Assembly: GCA_005408345.1 (NCBI GenBank)
Contig: SEMN01000319.1
Coordinates: forward strand, 372,001-436,000
Source: Macquaria australasica
Taxonomy: Eukaryota; Chordata; Actinopteri; Centrarchiformes; Percichthyidae
Direction of reading: 5' to 3'
DNA: 64,000 nucleotides
Position 1 is the stretch's first letter; each line of letters begins with the position of its first letter. Under the pieces are notes generated by a model that did not search any database, was not told the origin of the DNA, and saw only the letters and a list, made by a program, of their open reading frames with translations. A program made the position numbers and the translations under genes. Of this stretch, positions 35,253 through 47,401 are shown in pieces.

Positions 35253-35292
<40 letters not shown>
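35188..35292. repeat. TA/TG/TA compound microsatellite
   Basis: Starts directly at the end of the Tc1 terminus: (TA)n, (TG)n at 35204-35223, (TA)n with a GTGCGCGCG break, and a (TA)n run to 35292. Insertion of Tc1 at TA sites fits this location. Confidence 0.9.
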
Positions 35293-35294
<2 letters not shown>

Positions 35295-35299
35295 AACTA

Positions 35300-37160
35300 A
35301 TTAATACCATTATCTTCCTTTTGACAAGCATGTTCAGGCTACAAAAAACATTAAAATAACTTGACATACTCTCAACAGTCCTGTGGCATCGTTCAACCTC
35401 TCCTCCGTCCTCCTCCCTCTGCTGCTGATGTGAGGAGACACACTGCTGGGTGAGAGGAGGAGGTGCTGGTTGGTCTCTGCCTCAAAGTCCACAAGAATTC
35501 AACTCATTTTCAGATACATAGATTATTAATGGATGGATAGCTAATTAGGTTCAACTGTTACATGCAATTAGTGTTTTTAGCTCAATCATAACAATTTGCT
35601 TTTAGCACAACAAGCTCTGTATGGCTATGTAAAACATACCGACTGTGGATAAAGACGGGAGTTTACGTTCTGTTCCTTCAACAGGTGTTTGATAACTTAC
35701 TCATACTGTCTCACTTCCTGGCAGATTTTGTTGCATTTATGGATAACAAAAATCACCATTCAAAACCAGGTTTTATGTGGCATTATTGTTAATTTAATTT
35801 TCTTACTTATTGGCCAAATATATGTTGGCCATCGATATATGGTGCATCCCTAATTGTAACCTGAAGAGGCAGCATGTTTTCTTAGATAAAAAAGTAACCA
35901 GTAACAGTCAGGTGAGGATTGGAACATGCTTCTTTGGCCTCACCATTTCAAGAAGAAGTTGGAACAATCAGTCAGCTTGTTTCATGTGCAGGTCTGCAGG
36001 ATGCATTGTTGAGATTTGGGAGGTGTGTGTGTGTGTCAGCTCCTCTGCGAGCTTTTACATACAGGAAACTGGATATTGTGCCTTCCATAGTAGTAAAGAA
36101 AAGAAAAAAAACCTCGGCTGGAATTTCAATGGACTAACCCTACTTAAAATCATATTTTGTTTCCTAGATAGAAAGTGATATATGATAGATAATGTTATAT
36201 TTAAATCTTTACTACAAAGAGCCTTGTGCTTTACTGCTTTATCTTTGTTTAATTTTAGTGTCTTTTTAGGAGAATATTAACTGTAAGTAAAAATACAGGT
36301 TAAATGATTGTTTTTACCCGAAAAAACATACAGAGGGGTGATATACTTTTTTGAGCCCTGAGTAGTGTCTGCAGGTCTTCCTGTCAGTCTCCATATGGCC
36401 CCAACAACCTACAGCCACAAGGAAGGGCAGGCTGTAGGGCTGCATAATGCTCACTGCACCACTCGCTGCTGCTCATAACCTTATTGCTCTGAGCACACGG
36501 TAATAAGGCAACTCAGAGTGTATCAACATTTCTCTCTTTCTCTCTCATCTGGACTACAGTGGCTGGACAGTCAGAGGACAGTGATCAGACAGATTCTAGT
36601 AAAAAAAATCGACCCACACAATAAAAGTGACATGTCCCCCCGTCCCCGGTGGAAATTACGCCCTTTTATACAGTCTACTTGAAGTTATCTCTGTCACAAG
36701 TATTTAGCCTTGAGAGATCACAGTGAAGCAAAAACTAAGATCAACATTTTCTGAAGAAATTGAATTTGAGTGCTCCTACTTTAGCTGAAATATTGTTTAA
36801 ATGTGCTGATGACACAAAGCTAAATGTTAAGGTGAAATGATAAAACACCAGTACCATTGGCTGCTAAAGGTGTTAGTGCTAAAGAGTGTGGTGGCTACAA
36901 ATTTTAACCCGTTTTGGACATTCCTCCCTTTGACCTCCATTTTAAAAGGTGAAAAAAAGTTGTTTAGATTAATGTCATTAATACAAACACATATATATAT
37001 ATATATATATATACACACAAGAAACACATTTTCAATATATACATGTTTTATAATAGCTAAATATTTTCACTTCAAAAATATTTATTTCTATTTATTATCT
37101 TTTTTTTAATTACCAATGGGCGAACTGAACATGCTGTTTAAAAGGGACACATGCTATCTA
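35300..37160. other. unassigned stretch
   Basis: A (TA)n run lies at 36992-37014 and a TG run near 36020. The frame 35810-36178 has no domain. Confidence 0.3.
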
Positions 37161-37164
37161 GTTC

Positions 37165-37240
37165 TTGCTCCTACGTGGTCTGAATGCACTTATTGTACGT
37201 CGCTTTGGACATAAACGTCTGTCGAATGTAATGTATTGCA
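37165..37240 (+). mobile_element. retroelement tail (GTCGCTTTGGA type)
   Basis: TTATTGTACGTCGCTTTGGA, then ACATAAACGTCTGTCGAATG and TAATGTA. This is the familiar 3' end of a teleost retroelement whose usual form has GGATAAAAGCGTCTGC here. Only the tail remains. Confidence 0.6.
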
Positions 37241-37244
37241 ACTG

Positions 37245-38550
37245 AAGTGGGCATGATGATAAAAGAAATAAATTTCAAGTGATTTGCTGAAGCGCGCACT
37301 TAAATGACAAAAACTGATTCAACTGTTTGGGGGTGGACAGCAGGTTGTTGAACACCTCCAGAGCTTTTGAGCTTTCGAGTGATGGGGTTTGAGTTTGGAT
37401 CCTAAATGGAAAACTTCCTCCCACTTCTCTCTCTAACTCTCTCTAACTACTGATCTCAGCGTAATTGCCTTCGCCACATGGGCCAACATGTCAGCGCTTC
37501 TTGAGCTGGTGTCAATCCCATGATTAATGAGAGCTGGTTATCACCATAACGGCAAATGTGCAATCGCTACAAAACAACCATCACAGCATTTGCAACCAGC
37601 TGAAATGTTCTCTTTCTGTGCCAAAGTGAAGAGGGGGGGGTAGACAACTAGAGGGAAAAACAAGAAAAAGGAGGAAGAAAGTTTGGCAGCAGGAAATGAG
37701 AGGCATCTCAGTTGTGTTTATGATAATGTTTCCCTAATCTCCATAGCCTGAAAAAGGTGATTTCTAATTATGAACACCTTCAATACATGAGCTATAACTT
37801 CCAATAATTCTGATTTCCACTGGGTATTGGACATAAATTATACATATCACCACTAAAATGCACTCCAAAATTGCACAATCATGCTGAAGCTATAATTGGA
37901 AAGCTCAGTTATTATTCTGGGGAAATGCACTCGGCTTACTTGAGCTTTGCCTGGTGGGGGAATTGAGGTTGACAGCATTATTAATGAACGCTGACGAGTG
38001 CTAAAGAGTCTGACAGAGGTTCTGGATAATGGATAGCAGAGGGCGAAAGTGATGAGGCTTGGGTTAAGAGCCTACAGGAATGCTAAGATAACTTTGGTGG
38101 GTGGTTTTATCCAAAATGCCTCACAGTAACTTTGCTTGTGGAAACCCTATACCTTGTTTACAGTTCCGATAGAAGTCACTTGTCAATCAAAACAGGTTTG
38201 CAGTACTATAACTGTGTTTAACATTTAAATTCCTATAGTGACAATTAATGTTCATGCTAACTATCCAACTCATCTACTGGTGTTACTGTGTTTTGACACT
38301 TCTCACTGACTCACAGCAGTATCAGGAGATATTCAGCAGGGTATTTTCTTGGCAATAACCAATATTTTTACACTTCCTTAAACAGTTAAGAGGGTTTGTT
38401 TTTTGGGGAGTTTTTCCTCATCCGAATCGAGGATGTCTAAGCACAGAGGGTGTCGTATGCTGTACAGATTGTAAACCCCCGAGGCAAATTTGTGATTTGT
38501 GATATTGGGATGTATATGTACTTAATATAATACTAATTAGACCCTCCCTG
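37245..38550. other. unassigned non-coding stretch
   Basis: No gene or repeat recognised; the G run at 37634-37640 is the only simple tract. Confidence 0.3.
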
Positions 38551-38559
38551 CCTGTTAAA

Positions 38560-38810
38560 CATCCACTTTCACTCAACTCCTCCAATTTGTAACACGGCTT
38601 TCTGTTAAAAACATTGTAGTCTCCAGCCTAAGCCATGATAACCCTGATGATATCACTATGACATCATCAGGGTTATTTTCTCAGACTTGACCAAGCTTGT
38701 CCAGAGCCACAGAAGACATTATACAGCTGTTTTCACTGGCTGAGTAGTACTCCCTATTATGAGTAAACTAATTTTCATGTGTAAAATCGGTGGAGTGCCT
38801 CTTTAAAGAT
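38560..38810. repeat. dispersed repeat with central hairpin
   Basis: A 14-bp inverted pair, ATAACCCTGATGAT (38638-38651) and ATCATCAGGGTTAT (38663-38676), has an 11-base loop. The flanks CGGCTTTCTGTTAAAAAC and TCGGTGGAGTGCCTCTTTAA are words I know from a teleost dispersed repeat that contains this hairpin. Confidence 0.55.
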
Positions 38811-38814
38811 CTTA

Positions 38815-39896
38815 CGTCTTAATCATTCTTATTTGTGTATGTAGCGTGGTGACATCATGTAATTTCCAGCATAGCTCCCCCCAACTTCAACCTGAGCAGA
38901 GGTCTAATCAGTCCAATCACTTATCAGCTAATGAGCTAAGTGAAAACACCTGTGTTGGTGTGCAGGGCCTTTAAGATTTCACTCAACATGCAACACCTGT
39001 GGATACTGATGGCAACGACATGTGCATTTTAATAATATAGGTTCCAGAGTTTTGTTCATAATGATACACTTATCAGCCACTGGGGGCAGCAAACACTCAT
39101 TGGGCAGCACCTGTATCTGTTGACAGTGCAGCCAAACAAACCATTCATGACATCACATTGTTTTAACAAAGAAGTCTAAAGAAGACAGTCAACAACTTCT
39201 TCATTATATGTAATGTGTGCATGCCCAGGCTTTTGCCTACCGCATCATATCCACTACATGCACATATCGCGTCCTGTGACTCTGCAGCCAATATGCAATT
39301 TGAATCCCAGGCAGGAGAGGCAGACTCCATTAGCAACAATGGAAACTACTCCATAGAAAGGCAATTACAAAATACAAATATAGCACAAAGAATTGTTGAA
39401 AAATTCTGGCCATAACTACTAATAAAAATGAAGTTTGGTATGATAAAAATCTTTTTTTTTAAAAACCTAAAAATATTGTTTTTGCTGACCTCCAGTGGTT
39501 TCTCACTTTGCTGTGTCAGTACTCCATGATGGGTGGTCAGAGGTGCAACACACATCTTCCTTTCTCATATTGATTCTCACTGTTCTTCTCGTCTCCTCTC
39601 TCCTCATTCTTTTTTTCACACTGCCATCTGTCTCTTTCCTTTTCATTTACTTCCTCAATGTATACAGCGTCTGCCAGTCGGTCTGTCCTCTCTCCCTTTT
39701 CTTTCTTTCTTTCCACACCTCTTCCACCTCTTGCACATGCACCTTTCAAGCTCATCAGACCTCATAAATCATTTGGGGATAATGTCAGAAATGTCAAAGA
39801 ATCCAGGTAAAACAGGCTGTTTTTTTTTTCCTGAAAGGCTGACATTTAGGGGATTGAAGGTTTTACCTGACAACGTTATTACAGCAGTGTTAATGT

Positions 39897-39951
<55 letters not shown>

Positions 39952-40310
39952 TTGTGGCCTTGTCTGAGCAGGTTCAGAATTCAATATTAATTTAAAGGAC
40001 AGGAATCAAACAGACCTTTAACAGATCACAGCAGAGTGATTGACGTCTGACTCCCGAGGTCCCCCCTGCTCACAGAGACATTTGGACCCCTCAAACTCCC
40101 TCTGTCCTCTGAAATAAAGTACTGCGGGTGTGTGCGTGTGTGTGTGTGTAATGAAGTTAGGCCTGTGAGTCGTTAAATGTCATTGCAGAGAGTTGATGAT
40201 CAAAGCTTTGCTGTCTGTCTCTCTAGTTCTCTTATTGTTTCTCAGCCCAGCAAATTAAGCTTCTTCATCAGATAGATAGATCGATCTGTGAACAGTTTCA
40301 CACACACAAA
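38815..40310. other. unassigned stretch with a CT microsatellite
   Basis: Pyrimidine-rich DNA at 39560-39730 and the (CT)n run at 39898-39945. Open frames crossing it (39533-39967 on plus, 39769-39984 on minus) are compositional. Confidence 0.35.
39898..39945 (+). repeat. (CT)n microsatellite
   Basis: About 23 uninterrupted CT units followed by a short TG run. Confidence 0.95.
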
Positions 40311-40319
40311 GATTAATAA

Positions 40320-40561
40320 TCACTTTTTAGCCACTCTAGCTGTGTGTTTCTATGGATGGCAACGTCAGACTGTCCATCACTTTGGTACAGACTGAAATAT
40401 CTCAACATCTATTGGATGCATTGCCATGAGTTTTCATGGTCCACAGAGGGTGAATCCTACAGACTTTGGTTATCCCCTGACTCTTCCTCTAGCGCCATCA
40501 TGAACTGGACATTTTCAGTTTTTAGTGAAATCTTTCGACAATTACTGGATTTATTACCATG
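40320..40561 (+). repeat. R1 repeat, first module and a half
   Basis: TTTAGCCACTCTAGCTG, GGATGGCAACGTCAGACTG, ACTGAAATATCTCAACATCT, CATGGTCCACAGAGGGTGAA and CCTCTAGCGCCATCATGAAC follow R1 order. It breaks off at the target duplication of the solo LTR (40562). Confidence 0.7.
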
Positions 40562-40566
40562 AAATG

Positions 40567-41026
40567 TGTCATGGTCCACAAAGGACTCTTGTCTGGACTC
40601 TGTGTGTTTTGTCTTGTTTCCTGTTTTTATTTTGAAATCCCTGGTCTTCTGTTCGTGTGTGCCCTTTACTTCCTGTCATTGTCTGTTTTCCCGCCAGTGT
40701 TGATTAGGTTCACCTGTGTCTCGTTACTCACCTGTTTCTGTTTCCCTTGTCACTCCCTCCCTATATATATGGGTTCCTTTCCTTTGTTCAGTGTCGTGTC
40801 ATTGACTTGTGATTCCCTGTGGTTTCCTGTGGTTCCTTGATGTGGATATTCTGGATGTTTCTAGTTGTTTCTAGTTGTTTCTAGTTGTCTCTTCGTGTAG
40901 TGTTCCTGGTGTTCCCCTGTGTGTCTGTTCCTGTGTGTTTTTGTGAGTTTATTTTGGATTAATAAATCTTTGGACTTCTTCTGCCTCCCTGCCTACATCT
41001 GTCTGCGTTGATGGCACTTCGCAACA
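40567..41026 (+). mobile_element. solo LTR, 460 bp
   Basis: Starts TGTCATGGTCCACAAAGG, ends CACTTCGCAACA, with an exact 5-bp duplication AAATG at 40562-40566 and 41027-41031. CCCTATATATATGGG at 40760-40774 would be the TATA box and AATAAA at 40960-40965 the poly(A) signal, in the right order for an LTR. It is the cleanest LTR in the window and shares its first half with the 10164 copy. Three GTTTCTAGTT units at 40857-40888 form a short tandem repeat. Confidence 0.85.
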
Positions 41027-41031
41027 AAATG

Positions 41032-42100
41032 TCTCAGTAAGAAGCGAACTTCGATGCTGTTGCAGATCAACAACCGATACAACGGTAACCATTTTTTTTT
41101 TCTAACCTCAACCATATGAGTAATAAGTTATAAAGAGTAATATGTTTCACAGAATCCTTTATTCAGAGTATCACTGCTGATAGGGTTAACTATGGTGACA
41201 ATACGCAGCTGAAGATTTAGAAAATTACCACAGTTTATAATGTTATCTTTTTTTGTCATGAATTCATGATTTATTTTCTGCTCTTGACCTTTCTGAGCAA
41301 TTTTGCCAATTCAGGCAAAATTTCTCAGAAAGGGAAACTTTGAAACCACATGATTTTTTATTTTATTTTTCAGACTAATTTACTTCATTAATTAGTACAA
41401 GAAACATTGAGGCTGCACATATTCATCATTTCCCTTGAACTTGTCTGTTCATCCAGTCCTGCAGGATCTGGATAAATGTTGTTTTCTTCATGTTATGTAA
41501 ATTGGTTGTTTGGGACATATTTTTAATGAATGTACCCATTTATTTTCTCGTCTTATAAATTCAGCTCTATGTTCAGATAGTAATAGTAGCACTACCTGTC
41601 TTACAGGTTCATTGTCTGTATGAAAGTGGTCATAATAATGCTATACAAAAAGCACAAACACACATGATTTTATATACTTATTATGGCATGGCAAACAAGG
41701 ATTACATACATATTTAAATGACTAATTGTTTTAAAGTCTTCTTGACCAGAAGGTACTTGTTTTTTTTTTAATTGCTTTGTTTTGTTATTGTTTTCCTTCC
41801 CAACAGCAAGATAACACTTCCATATCCCCTGTTATCCCCAGTGGCCAATGCATTTTCTTTATTTATTCATTAAATCAAGCTTAAAATGCTGCACTTCAAG
41901 TACAACTGAACTAAAGCTGAAGTCTTTAATTTGCTGTAAGTTTTGAGATAAGCTCCAGGCCTCTTTTATAAGTTGAGAAAATAAGTTTCAAATCCCCTAA
42001 AGCTGCACTCATCAATATTTTTATATTAACAATGGACCAAATGTAATTGTTCTGATTTTACAGCCTGCATCTTTACTGTTTTGGTTCAGTCTAATAACTC
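41032..42100. other. unassigned AT-rich stretch
   Basis: No feature recognised. Confidence 0.3.
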
Positions 42101-42114
42101 ATCAATGAAGTTTC

Positions 42115-42365
42115 CAGCAGCAGGCAGCTGTTTTCAGGGGAAAGTGGAACATCTAGCAGCTAAAGAAACAGAAATTTTTCTCAGGAGTTGGTAGAGACCA
42201 AACCAAAGCTACAATGAGAGTGAATATTGGATTTACGTTCATCGGGTGGCTGGAAACACAACTCGGAATGAATGATAATGTTGTTCCGTATCTGCTGTTT
42301 GCTAACAAGTTGCCAGTATCAACTTTATATGTGACAAAGTAGCCAAAAATTCTCTTCAAACACCT
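42115..42365 (+). repeat. R2 dispersed repeat, copy 2
   Basis: GCAGGCAGCTGTTTTCAGG, GTGGAACATCTAGCAGCTAA, CTCAGGAGTTGGTAGAGACC, GGATTTACGTTCATCGGGTG, GGAAACACAACTC and TGATAATGTTGTTCCG in R2 order. Confidence 0.65.
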
Positions 42366-42369
42366 TAAA

Positions 42370-44040
42370 ATCGTATTGCATTATTCCACAAATGCATCAT
42401 CATCAAGCTTAAAACAGGGCTTTTAGTTTCTGAAAAGTTTACATTTTGGACATACAAATATTTTACTAGGCTGTGATGATATCCATTTGTGTGTGTGTGT
42501 CGTGAGTGTGGTGAAACACCAAAATCCATAACATAACACAGTGGTCCTTTTTTAATGAGTGTGAAGAAGGATACGGTGACTAAAATAGCAGCAAGAGAAC
42601 TTGAATAGTTAGAAAATGACTTGGAAATGATAAAATACCAACATGAGCGTTACTAAACGATTAATAATTGGAGTAATATTGCGTAACATCAGTAATTCAG
42701 TCAGAGGATTACATGTTCTATGGGTTAGGAAACTTCTGCGACTCCTCTCGGCCTATGTAAGCCTTTCAAATCCCACTGGATAAACTAAAAATACATGAAA
42801 CAATCTCCCTCAAGAAAAAGAAAAAAAAATAAATTCCCCTTTTTCACAGGAGTACAGTAAATATTTTCTCTCCTGGGGGGATGAGGGTTATTTCCTGGAG
42901 AAACCATGTTTCCCTTGGGTAGGAGATTTACCTGCCTCCAGAAACTCATCTTACTCCCATCCTGACTGGAGAAAATTAAGAAATAACAAACCTCCTGCCT
43001 TCTGTTACTCAGGAGGAAGAGGAAAGTAGCTTTCTGGAGAGAAGTAGAGAGGTGACAAACTGCAATTTGCTCAACTTTAAGTGAATTTCATTGTCTGTGT
43101 GAATGTGGTAGAGAAACTGAATCAGAGCCAATTAAGGAAAGAGGTATGGAAAAGAAAAAATGATGGGGAATACGAACTATAAAAACAGAATGAAAGAGTC
43201 AGAGAGTTAAATGGGGGAATATGAGAACAAGTCCCTGGGCTGCTATTTACCCAGACACTGAAGAGTTATGAGAAGACGGTTTCGCTTTTAAGAACAGCCA
43301 ATAAGTCCTGTTCCAGCGGGCCGCCAGGAAAAACATATATTCAACCCTGACATTCAGCTGTATTAGCACGTCATATTAAACACCCATTCACACCCTGCTC
43401 TTTTCACATCGACTCAGCACCAATGTGAAGAGACAGGGGAGCAGGCTGACCTGACAGGCTGCTCGACTTCCTTTTGAAATGCCATTTGTAGGATGTAAAA
43501 ATTCATATTCACACATACACAGTCAGCAAGACATGAAGTGCACGTAGAGGAATTCACCTTTTGTTATCCTCTTTGAGTTAATAGTATGTTTTTACAGCAC
43601 ATTTAGTCTCTTCTCAGCAGCCTCACTTCCAGAAGCAGCAGGCAGCTTTGATAAATCCACAGCACACTCCCTGCTGTAACAGTCAAAATTGTGAAATGTA
43701 CCTTTAAGACATACTGCGTTGTCTAGATATGAGAGAAGCAACGTCATCAGACAGTGCCTTGTATTTCTTGAGTTAGTTGGGCAGCGCATCTGCTACGGAC
43801 GGATGCATATTGCTGAGCTCCTGTTCCCTTTTGCCTCTCAACTCAAGTGTAACGTTTATGTTACGTGTGGCCTTTGTTAGTTCATGTATGATAAAATAGT
43901 AGCCGTACAACCGGGCTCGGTAAGGTTGATGTGCATGTTGGTAATAAATGAAGAGCATTGTGGAAACCCCAGTGCCAGTATGGCTGTGACTTTTTGACAT
44001 CATCTTCTACGCTCTCAATACCTCAACCAAGAAACACTGA
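42370..44040. other. unassigned non-coding stretch
   Basis: No gene or repeat family recognised. Confidence 0.3.
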
Positions 44041-44054
44041 CTCAAACTGTTACA

Positions 44055-44200
44055 CTGCCTGGCATCAAACTGCAGGCAGACACAGTTAGAGACTAGCTGG
44101 TGAAGAAAGTGGAACATCCAGCAGCTAAAGAGACAGATATTTTTTTCAGGACCAAACTATAACATAAAAAAAGAATGAAACTTGGACTTGCATTTATTAA
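44055..44200 (+). repeat. R2 fragment, copy 3
   Basis: CTGGCATCAAACTGCAGGCA, CACAGTTAGAGACTAGCTGG, AGTGGAACATCCAGCAGCTA and GACTTGCATTTATTA. The later half is missing. Confidence 0.6.
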
Positions 44201-44324
44201 ATTGAGAATTTTACAATTGTTCTGCAGACAACAAAGTCTTACAAGTAAGTCTTCATATTATTTATTTGCTCATTCATTCCTGGATGTTGGTCCACATACA
44301 GAGACGCAAAACTCGCTAGTTTGT

Positions 44325-44935
44325 CTCAGTTAGCTAGTTTTTAGCCAGCAGCATGGTTCTAATGCCGGTTCAGACTGAAATATCTCAATTACTATCAAAT
44401 GGATTGCTATGAAATTGTGCAGACATTCATGGTTCCCAGACAATGAATCCTAATGACTTTGGTGATCCTCTGACCTTAAAACTCTAGTTCCACCATGAGG
44501 TTGACATTTTTATCTAAACTTTATTCAATCAGGTAGTCTCGCTGAGACTGAGTTTTCTTTTTCAAGAGACCTGAGAAACATTCATAGTCAGACAACCACA
44601 CATCCAGAATATAAAACAACAAAAATTAAGCCAGACAACCACAATCAACAAAGAATTAATAAAAACAATTACAAGAGTCAAAAAAGCATCACATAATAAA
44701 GCTTTAAATACGCCAAGGCGAGGGAACGAATCTAGCTTTAGGGCAGTTTGCACTTCATTGCAAATAAAGGTGCATAGTACCTGAAAACAGTTCTGCCAAG
44801 ATTAGCGTGTACATATCGAATATCTAAGGTTAAGTAGTAGTGGATCGTGTACTGTAGTTACAAGAATGTAACTGGTAGCATTGTCACTGTCAGCATGTTA
44901 GCATGAACCACTAGCATGGCTGTAAACTCTTGTTA
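44325..44935 (+). repeat. R1 repeat split by a nested insertion
   Basis: The first part (44325-44505) runs from TTTTTAGCCAGCAGCATGG through CAGACTGAAATATCTC and CATTCATGGTTCCCAGAC to CACCATGAGGTTGACATTTT. R1-type text resumes at about 44870 with TAGCATTGTCACTGTCAGC and ends CTAGCATGGCTGTAAACTC. Between them lies a different repeat. Confidence 0.65.
44506..44865 (+). mobile_element. retroelement-like repeat inserted in R1
   Basis: TTTATTCAATCAGGTAGTCT, CGCTGAGACTGAGTTTTC, TTTTTCAAGAGACCTGAG, then CACTTCATTGCAAATAAAG and GCATAGTACCTGAAAACAG. I recognise the TTTATT..CAGGTAG.CTC..TGAGA opening as a very common teleost repeat. Exact ends are unclear. Confidence 0.55.
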
Positions 44936-45479
44936 GAATATGGCTTTAATAGGACTTTAAGAAATAAGAACTTGGTTTTAATTAAATATTTTCTCTGATG
45001 ATAGAGAAATAAAAGCAATAGTTTCACAAGCATGCGGTGAAATGTGTGGCTTCTACAACAGCTACATCTAGACAGAAGATACAGAACATCCTGACTTTTT
45101 CCTGGCAGACACCAGCTGAGGTTGAATCTTTAATGTGGTAGCCGTAATCCAGTCTGTCAGTGCCTTTTATCTTTTCAAAGGCACGTAATACAAGAACGTG
45201 GAGGACAGCACTAAACAGCTGACTGCCTCAGAGATAAAATAAAGAGCAACATAAGGCTCGGGTCACAGTTCATCATTGTTGTCACTACGCACTACAAATG
45301 CTGCATATAGACACACACACTCATGTGCAGATAGATACACATGCAGAGACCTCCACCCTCACCGCTCTGCCACAATAAAAACACTAATGCATTATGGGTC
45401 CTCCAGGCGGTAGCTATTCATAGTGCCTTCTGCCAGATGTCACTGATGCAAGGTTATTGACATAATCAGAGTCATGCAA

Positions 45480-45660
45480 CCAGTCAGTTAAACAACCAGT
45501 CAGACAGCCAGTCAAACATCTAATCAACCAGTCAGCCAAACAGTTTCCTCCATCAACTGATCAAACAGCTGATCAGTTTGCCTGCCAATCACCTGGCCAG
45601 CTTGCTTGTCAACTGTTCAGCCGTCATCTATCAACCAACCAACCAGTCGGATCTATCTAA
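45480..45660 (+). repeat. cryptic CCAGTCAG-type repeat
   Basis: CAACCAGTCAG, ACAGCCAGTCAAACA, CAACCAGTCAGCCAAACAG and CAACCAACCAACCAGTCGG give an irregular tandem pattern of 4- and 8-base words. Confidence 0.5.
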
Positions 45661-45859
45661 CATGTCAATGAAGAAAATTGGTGAGCATTATAATAATAAC
45701 AATAATAAAATATTTAACCCATGTTGCCTGCTACTTCATCAGTAAGTGTATGTAGTCATGTATGTCAGAAAAGAAATATGCAGACTTCTACCTTTTGTCT
45801 CTGGGGCTAAAATACATCCAGTAGAAGACATGAGACGAGCCCAGGAAGAGTCATGGAGA

Positions 45860-45970
45860 GCAAAAAAAGTAATTGGTGTGCACGATTTAATGATTCACAC
45901 AAATTACTTAATTTGTGCTCTCGATTTAATAATTTGTGCTCAGGAATAACTAATTTGTGCTCTTGATTTA
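45860..45970 (+). repeat. short tandem repeat of about 30 bp
   Basis: CACGATTTAATGATTCACAC, then three TAATTTGTGCTC words separated by GATTTAATA-type text (45911-45968). Imperfect. Confidence 0.5.
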
Positions 45971-46179
45971 ATATCATATTATATATTTGTCTCCACTCCT
46001 CCAGAGTGAGAGAGGGCGCGGTGCATTCAGTCAGCCGGATGTTTGAAGATGTTTGAGAGTTTTTACTGCGAAAAACGATCCCGTAAAATGTGTTTAAGGG
46101 ATCTCAAAGATAACACAACTTTTTTAACAGCCAAAGCCTGGAGTATATCCACATATTGTAGGCCAAAATAAAACCATAT

Positions 46180-46465
46180 TAAATCCAAGCAATCCATAAT
46201 GAGAGTGTGAGGGAAACACACAAAACAAAACTTAAGTCATAAAAGTGATAACACTTCTCGGGCTCCGTACAAACCAGAGCTATAAGGTGAATAGTTGACA
46301 CAAACATGACTCCACTGGAATGATAATGTTGCTCTGTGCCTGCAGGATGTGTAAAAAGACAACTGCTTGCTAACAACTTTATGGTGATAGCTGTGTATCT
46401 GTCAGCTTGTTTTTATGGTTTTCTGCCCCCTTGTCGCCAAGAATTGATCAATGCAGCTTTAAAAA
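46180..46465 (+). repeat. R2 dispersed repeat, copy 4
   Basis: ACAAACCAGAGCTATAAGG, CATGACTCCACTGGAATGAT, AATGTTGCTCTGTGCCTGC, GTCAGCTTGTTTTTATGG and TTTTCTGCCCCCTTG, ending ATGCAGCTTTA, follow the second half of R2. Confidence 0.6.
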
Positions 46466-46469
46466 AAAT

Positions 46470-47110
46470 GTAAATGTCCCCTTCGCCTCTTCACTGTCAA
46501 AAACGGACACAAAACTACAGCAAAGTGCCATCAAACGACACATTTCCAAGAAAAATAAAGCGTTATTCACTTTGTCACCGTTGTCCTTTTTACGCATTCA
46601 AGGTTGGAAACAGCTGCTGACACTGAGATCACGTCTCACAATCTTCATTATAGTTTGAGTGAGCTCAAAGAAACATCTGATGTATAATCCAACATCTGTC
46701 AGCACAGGTTTGTGCATAAATCTGTGTAATTAGCAAGTGCATATTTGACACATTGTGTTGATAGATTGTTGGTGTTGATGAGAGGAAAGCTATGGAAAAG
46801 AAACATTTATGTTGTCGTTTTGCACCAGAGCGGCTCACAGAGGGAGGCAGGGATTTGTTGTTTTGGGAGAAAAAACAGGAAACATGCATCCTGCAGCTGA
46901 CAGTGTGTCAGAGCTGATTTATTCCTTCAGATATGACACAACATAAATCTAATTTTTCATAGTCAGGGTGAATGTAAGAGGCTGAAAATATTTTAAAATG
47001 TCTCATCTTTGCCACATGGATTTTTGCAAATAAATGGTATCTCTCAACTTTCTCCTTGGTCTTTAATGGAATCATTTATCATCTCTAAACGTGTGTGTGA
47101 TGGCCTTCAC
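46470..47110. other. unassigned non-coding stretch
   Basis: No feature recognised. Confidence 0.3.
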
Positions 47111-47116
47111 TGACAC

Positions 47117-47401
47117 ATGGACTCTACGCTGTATCTTTGCTTTGGAAGTGACCCAGATTTGTGTCCCCTGACCCCCCGAGCATTATCCGTAAAGACCAAC
47201 GTGACTCACAATGTGACAATCACTCTGAACCTCTTCTACGGCTTCATCAAGAGGGTCTACACGTCTGTCACAGTCCCTTGTCTTGGTTCCTCTGACCACA
47301 ATACTGTGGATTTGCTCTCTACAATCAAGCCCATGCTTCATGGGGAGAAAGGTTCATCAGATCCAGATGTGGAGCGAGGACTGTGCTTTTTACACAGGTG
47401 A
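47117..47401 (+). pseudogene. LINE endonuclease fragment
   Basis: The frame reads LNLFYGFIKRVYTSVTVPCL and then GSSDHNTVDLLSTIKPML. The S-D-H box is the catalytic histidine motif near the end of the apurinic-type endonuclease of non-LTR retrotransposons, and the surrounding plan (L..FYG....Y.S...P.LG.SDHN.V.L.P) is that of fish L2-like elements. About 60 residues are convincing; the upstream part of the same frame is less so. No reverse transcriptase follows. Confidence 0.65.

Noticed and set aside
39533..39984. Frames over the CT microsatellite on both strands
   Set aside because: Produced by the dinucleotide repeat and pyrimidine-rich DNA next to it.
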